Source: Vibrio profundi
Lineage (GTDB): Bacteria > Pseudomonadota > Gammaproteobacteria > Enterobacterales > Vibrionaceae
Assembly (NCBI RefSeq): GCF_005281835.1
Contig: NZ_RZIS01000005.1
Coordinates: 124,001 to 188,000 of the forward strand
Reading direction: 5' to 3'
DNA length: 64,000 nt
Shown: piece by piece, positions 61,125-64,000 of the stretch
Layout of the letters: every line of letters begins with the position of its first letter
How positions within the stretch are numbered: position 1 is the stretch's first letter
The notes under the pieces: generated by a model
Databases searched by the model: none
What the model was told of the DNA's origin: nothing
Seen by the model: the letters and a program-made list of their open reading frames with translations, nothing else
Made by a program: the position numbers and the translations under genes

Positions 61125-62285
61125 ATGAAAATAGTGATTGCTCCTGATTCATTTAAAGAGTCGCTGACAGCCAAACAGGTTTGCGAGTGCATTGAGCAAG
61201 GCTTCTCTCAAGTTTTCCCCAACGCAGAATATGTGCATCTTCCTCTCGCCGATGGTGGCGAGGGAACCGTTGAGGTGCTGATGCAAGGGTTAGATGGTGA
61301 GATGCGAATCTCGCCTGTCACTGGCCCATTAGAGCGAATCGATGTCGATTCTAGGGCTAGTGCACAGTGGGCGCTGCTCGATAACGGGAATACCGCTCTG
61401 ATTGAAGTGGCGGCAGCATCGGGCCTAGATTTGCTTGATTCTGGTGAGCGCGATCCTGCGGTGACGACCACCTATGGAACTGGCGAGTTGATCCGAGAAG
61501 CGTTAGATCTGGGCGTAAGTAAGATTCTTCTGGGTTTAGGTGGCAGTGCAACCAACGATGGCGGGGCAGGTATTGTCCAAGCTTTGGGAGGACGGTTGCT
61601 GGACCGAGAGGGTAATGAGCTGCCGAAAGGTGGAGCTGCACTTTCCTGCCTAGATCGTATCGACTTGTCACAAATTCACCCGCGTTGCATGCAAGTGGAG
61701 TTCATAGTAGCGTGCGATGTTGCGAATCCTTTGATTGGTGAAAACGGAGCAAGCGCGATTTTTGGACCTCAGAAAGGCGCGTCCCCAAGCTTAGTTACAG
61801 AGCTGGATCGCTGTTTAGCTCACTTTGCCAAGGTGGCTTGCTTAACCACAGGTTTCGACCGCAGCGAGAGCATTGGCTTTGGCGCGGCTGGCGGAACTCC
61901 GCTGGGACTATCGCTGTTATTTGATGTTCAAATTAAGCCGGGCATTGAGATGATTTTAGATGCGTTAGATGCCGACAAAGTCATTGAACAAGCGGATTTG
62001 GTGATCACAGGTGAAGGTCAAATGGACAATCAAACCTTGCAAGGCAAAACCCCATTTGGCATTGCAAAACGTGCCAAGGCGAAGTCGATTCCAGTCATTG
62101 GTATAGCAGGCTCGTTAGGGACGGAAGTTGAAGACTTGTACAACACAATTGATAGCACTTTTGCCACTGTTCGCTCCCCACAAAGCCTTGAACAGGTGCT
62201 GAGCGAAGCCAATAGCAACGTGACTCGAACCGCTAGAAACATCGCCGCGACCCTTAAGTTGGGTGCCACCATTAATACCAAGTAG
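61125..62285 (+). CDS. Glycerate 2-kinase, GarK/GlxK family
   Basis: A 386-residue glycerate kinase: MKIVIAPDSFKESLTAKQVCECI at the start, LPLADGGEGTVEVL, GLGGSATNDGGAG and VITGEGQMDNQTLQGKTPFGIA later. It phosphorylates D-glycerate to 2-phosphoglycerate for glycolysis. Here it would consume the glycerate released by the GH38 and GH13 enzymes. Follows the IIA gene closely. Confidence 0.92.
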   Translation: MKIVIAPDSFKESLTAKQVCECIEQGFSQVFPNAEYVHLPLADGGEGTVEVLMQGLDGEMRISPVTGPLERIDVDSRASAQWALLDNGNTALIEVAAASGLDLLDSGERDPAVTTTYGTGELIREALDLGVSKILLGLGGSATNDGGAGIVQALGGRLLDREGNELPKGGAALSCLDRIDLSQIHPRCMQVEFIVACDVANPLIGENGASAIFGPQKGASPSLVTELDRCLAHFAKVACLTTGFDRSESIGFGAAGGTPLGLSLLFDVQIKPGIEMILDALDADKVIEQADLVITGEGQMDNQTLQGKTPFGIAKRAKAKSIPVIGIAGSLGTEVEDLYNTIDSTFATVRSPQSLEQVLSEANSNVTRTARNIAATLKLGATINTK

Positions 62286-62359
62286 CTGACCGCATCTGGT
62301 GGTTGCCGTGTCTGGTGATTACAGCGTTTAGTTACTTGTCAGTAATGCAAAGAAATATT

Positions 62360-63547
62360 ATGTCGTTATTTAAATTAGATAATGTGATTCAACATTACCC
62401 ATGGGGCAGCAAGCAGTCTATTTCTGAACTGTTTGGTATTCAAAACCCTGATGCTCAACCTCAAGCAGAAATTTGGATGGGCGCACACCCGAGAGGCTGC
62501 TCAAGAGTGGCGGAAACCGGGCAGTTGCTTTCTGACGTATTAAGTCAGAACAGCAAAGGAATGTTTGGGGAGTACACACAAGCAAGGTTTGGAGAATTGC
62601 CATACTTGTTTAAAGTGTTGGCTGCAGAAACTCCGCTATCGATACAAGTGCACCCTAGTAAGAAGAAAGCTCAACTTGGCTTTGAACGAGAAAACCAATT
62701 AGGCATTAGTCTTGATGCGTCTAATCGTAACTATAAAGATCCAAACCATAAGCCTGAGCTTGTTTACGCGCTTACTTTTTACAAAGCGATGAATGGCTTT
62801 CGTCCGGTATCTCAAATTGTTGAGCTGTTTAAAGAAGCCGAAATTACGGTTATAGATACAGAAATTTCAGCTTTGGAAAGCAACCCAAACCGCAAAGGCT
62901 TGAAAACGTTTTTTACCGCAGTAATGACTCTTGAAGGTGAACGTAAGCAGTTGGCCCTTGAGCAGTTGTATTCTGCTCATGAACGTAGGCCAAAAACCGC
63001 GATGGGGCGAGAAGCGTTGCAGTACAGCAAAGGTTTTAAACAGCACTACGCGGATGACATCGGTTTGTTTTCGCCACTGATGCTAAATACGGTCGAGCTT
63101 GCTCCGGGAGAAGCGATGTTTTTACACGCTGAAACGCCACATGCTTATATTGAGGGAACTGGACTGGAAATTATGGCGAATTCGGACAACGTATTACGCG
63201 CTGGCCTGACTCCAAAATTTATCGATGTCCCTGAGTTAATTGATAATACTCGTTTTGAAACCACGGATATAGAAGGCATTAAGCTCAAGCCCATCGTGAA
63301 AGAAGATAAACTGAGTTTCCCGATCCCGGTGGACGATTTCGGATTTGATATCTTGTCAGTTGATGAGTTCAGCAACCAGCAATATTTGCGCAGTGCAGAG
63401 ATCTTGTTCTGTGTCGATGGTGAGGTAACGATCTCTACCAATGAGCGTGAGTTAGTACTTCGTTCTGGGGAGTCGGTATTTATTAGCAACGATGCTGGTA
63501 TGTACAAATATCAAGGGAAGGGGATGCTCGCGAGGGCTTATAATTAA
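62360..63547 (+). CDS. manA: Mannose-6-phosphate isomerase, class I
   Basis: A 395-residue type I phosphomannose isomerase, converting mannose-6-phosphate to fructose-6-phosphate. Zinc-ligand regions: SIQVHPSKKKAQLGFERE, HKPELVYAL and HAETPHAYIEGTGLEIMANSDN. ATG 62360 starts MSLFKLDNVIQHYPWGS; the ribosome binding site is weak. It completes the mannosylglycerate route and ends the operon, 74 bases after the glycerate kinase. The C-terminal part shows a cupin-like pattern (EVTISTNERELVLRSGESVFI). Confidence 0.9.
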   Translation: MSLFKLDNVIQHYPWGSKQSISELFGIQNPDAQPQAEIWMGAHPRGCSRVAETGQLLSDVLSQNSKGMFGEYTQARFGELPYLFKVLAAETPLSIQVHPSKKKAQLGFERENQLGISLDASNRNYKDPNHKPELVYALTFYKAMNGFRPVSQIVELFKEAEITVIDTEISALESNPNRKGLKTFFTAVMTLEGERKQLALEQLYSAHERRPKTAMGREALQYSKGFKQHYADDIGLFSPLMLNTVELAPGEAMFLHAETPHAYIEGTGLEIMANSDNVLRAGLTPKFIDVPELIDNTRFETTDIEGIKLKPIVKEDKLSFPIPVDDFGFDILSVDEFSNQQYLRSAEILFCVDGEVTISTNERELVLRSGESVFISNDAGMYKYQGKGMLARAYN

Positions 63548-63588
63548 CCTGATCGCGTAACGCATCATGTAAGAATATTCTTAATAAA

Positions 63589-63649
63589 ATTTAAGGCTGA
63601 TAACTTAACGAGTAGCTAAACAATATTCGCTAAGTGGTCAGCCTTAAAT
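63589..63649. repeat. 12-bp perfect inverted repeat after manA
   Basis: ATTTAAGGCTGA (63589-63600) and TCAGCCTTAAAT (63638-63649), perfect, with a 37-base spacer that forms a second imperfect stem (ACTTAACGA with TTCGCTAAGT). The spacer TAACTTAACGAGTAGCTAAACA is closely similar to the one in the repeat at 10567-10619. A terminator-like or repetitive element. Confidence 0.6.
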
Positions 63650-63689
63650 CTATGTGCTGCGACAGCCCATGCGTGGTGCCGTTATATCG

Positions 63690-64000
63690 CTAGCCCGTGG
63701 TGTCCTGCTTCAACTCATTAGAAAGAATCGTTTTCTCCTGACTTTCCCTGACTGAATTGCTCGCTTCATAACCGCCAAACTGTAGAAAATCGCTTTTCCA
63801 CTTCACCCCGTCTTTACAAACCGTTTGAACTTCTTTAACCAACGCTGAATACGCAGTGTGAGTTGGGCGACTTAGTATTTCGACATCTCTATCGAATAGA
63901 GGGCATGCCGCGTCATTTCCTGGGTTGGCGATTGTCTTGATTAACGAGGGTGTTAGAAAACCGTCATAAAGGTAAGCATTAACCTCACACAGGTTTTCCG
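63690..64000 (-). CDS. Unidentified protein, C-terminal part (runs off the window)
   Basis: An open minus-strand frame enters from beyond the window end and stops with TAG at 63690-63692; at least 102 residues are seen. The visible part contains NPGNDAACPLFDRDVEIL and VKEVQTVCKDGVKWKSDF and ends SNELKQDTTG. Three cysteines could form disulfides in an exported protein, but the start and any signal peptide are outside the window. No family recognised. Confidence 0.55.
   Translation of the reverse strand, partial: ENLCEVNAYLYDGFLTPSLIKTIANPGNDAACPLFDRDVEILSRPTHTAYSALVKEVQTVCKDGVKWKSDFLQFGGYEASNSVRESQEKTILSNELKQDTTG

Noticed and set aside
63589..63649. Integron attC-like site after manA
   Set aside because: A RYYYAAC-like stretch (ACTTAAC) and a hairpin are present, but the matching GTTRRRY core is missing and no gene cassette or integrase is near.

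Overview
The window looks like a piece of a Vibrio (Vibrionaceae) genome. The reasons are the thrS-infC-rpmI-rplT translation operon, a three-gene set matching the vibrio envelope-stress system VxrABC (WigKR), many vibrio-type accessory genes, and moderately AT-rich DNA with vibrio-like codon use. I see no rRNA, tRNA, insertion sequence, phage, integron integrase or CRISPR array. Which chromosome it comes from cannot be decided from the sequence.

Layout. 1-3.3 kb: translation operon, with infC starting at ATT. 3.4-12.2 kb: single genes (periplasmic DsrE-like protein, SDR, DUF1289, leucine-rich-repeat protein kinase, patatin, nitrilase) and a truncated haemoglobin-diguanylate cyclase pair. 12.2-17.5 kb: vxrABC with a large secreted glycoside hydrolase downstream. 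17.8-28.8 kb: small regulator/transporter modules (LysR-EamA-SnoaL, LysR-AzlCD, MFS-GST), msrA, cytochrome b561, and an otherwise empty 0.8 kb stretch holding a promoter, a mini-ORF and a terminator. 29-34.7 kb: a yegTUV/yegW-like nucleoside-type uptake, hydrolysis and kinase cluster with an extra OFA-type MFS carrier. 35-36.5 kb: an AT-rich island with one orphan gene carrying 42-bp tandem repeats and a possible papain-like C-terminal domain. 36.5-41 kb: DUF1028, YfcC carrier and M20 amidohydrolase, divergent from an FCD-type GntR regulator, with two identical 16-bp palindromes in the shared promoter region. 41-53 kb: mixed genes including a BCCT osmolyte carrier, several periplasmic solute-binding proteins without transporters, and a diguanylate cyclase with two different solute-binding domains. 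52.9-63.5 kb: a catabolic operon for mannosylglycerate and probably glucosylglycerate: KdgM-like porin, RpiR regulator, PTS IIBC, GH38 mannosidase, GH13 phosphorylase, PTS IIA, glycerate kinase and ManA. The window ends inside an unidentified minus-strand gene.

How the genes work together. In the last operon, PTS import and phosphorylation of 2-O-mannosylglycerate, hydrolysis by GH38, glycerate kinase and mannose-6-phosphate isomerase form a complete route to glycolysis. The GH13 phosphorylase adds a probable branch for glucosylglycerate. These glycosides are compatible solutes, so with the BCCT carrier the region suggests use of osmolytes released by other marine organisms. The most unusual items are the PTS IIA with a C-terminal membrane anchor, the orphan repeat protein at 35.1-36.0 kb, the dual-sensor diguanylate cyclase, the yeg-like cluster, and the twin palindromes at 40.04-40.09 kb. 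Gene functions are inferred from motifs and neighbours read by eye; no database search was run.
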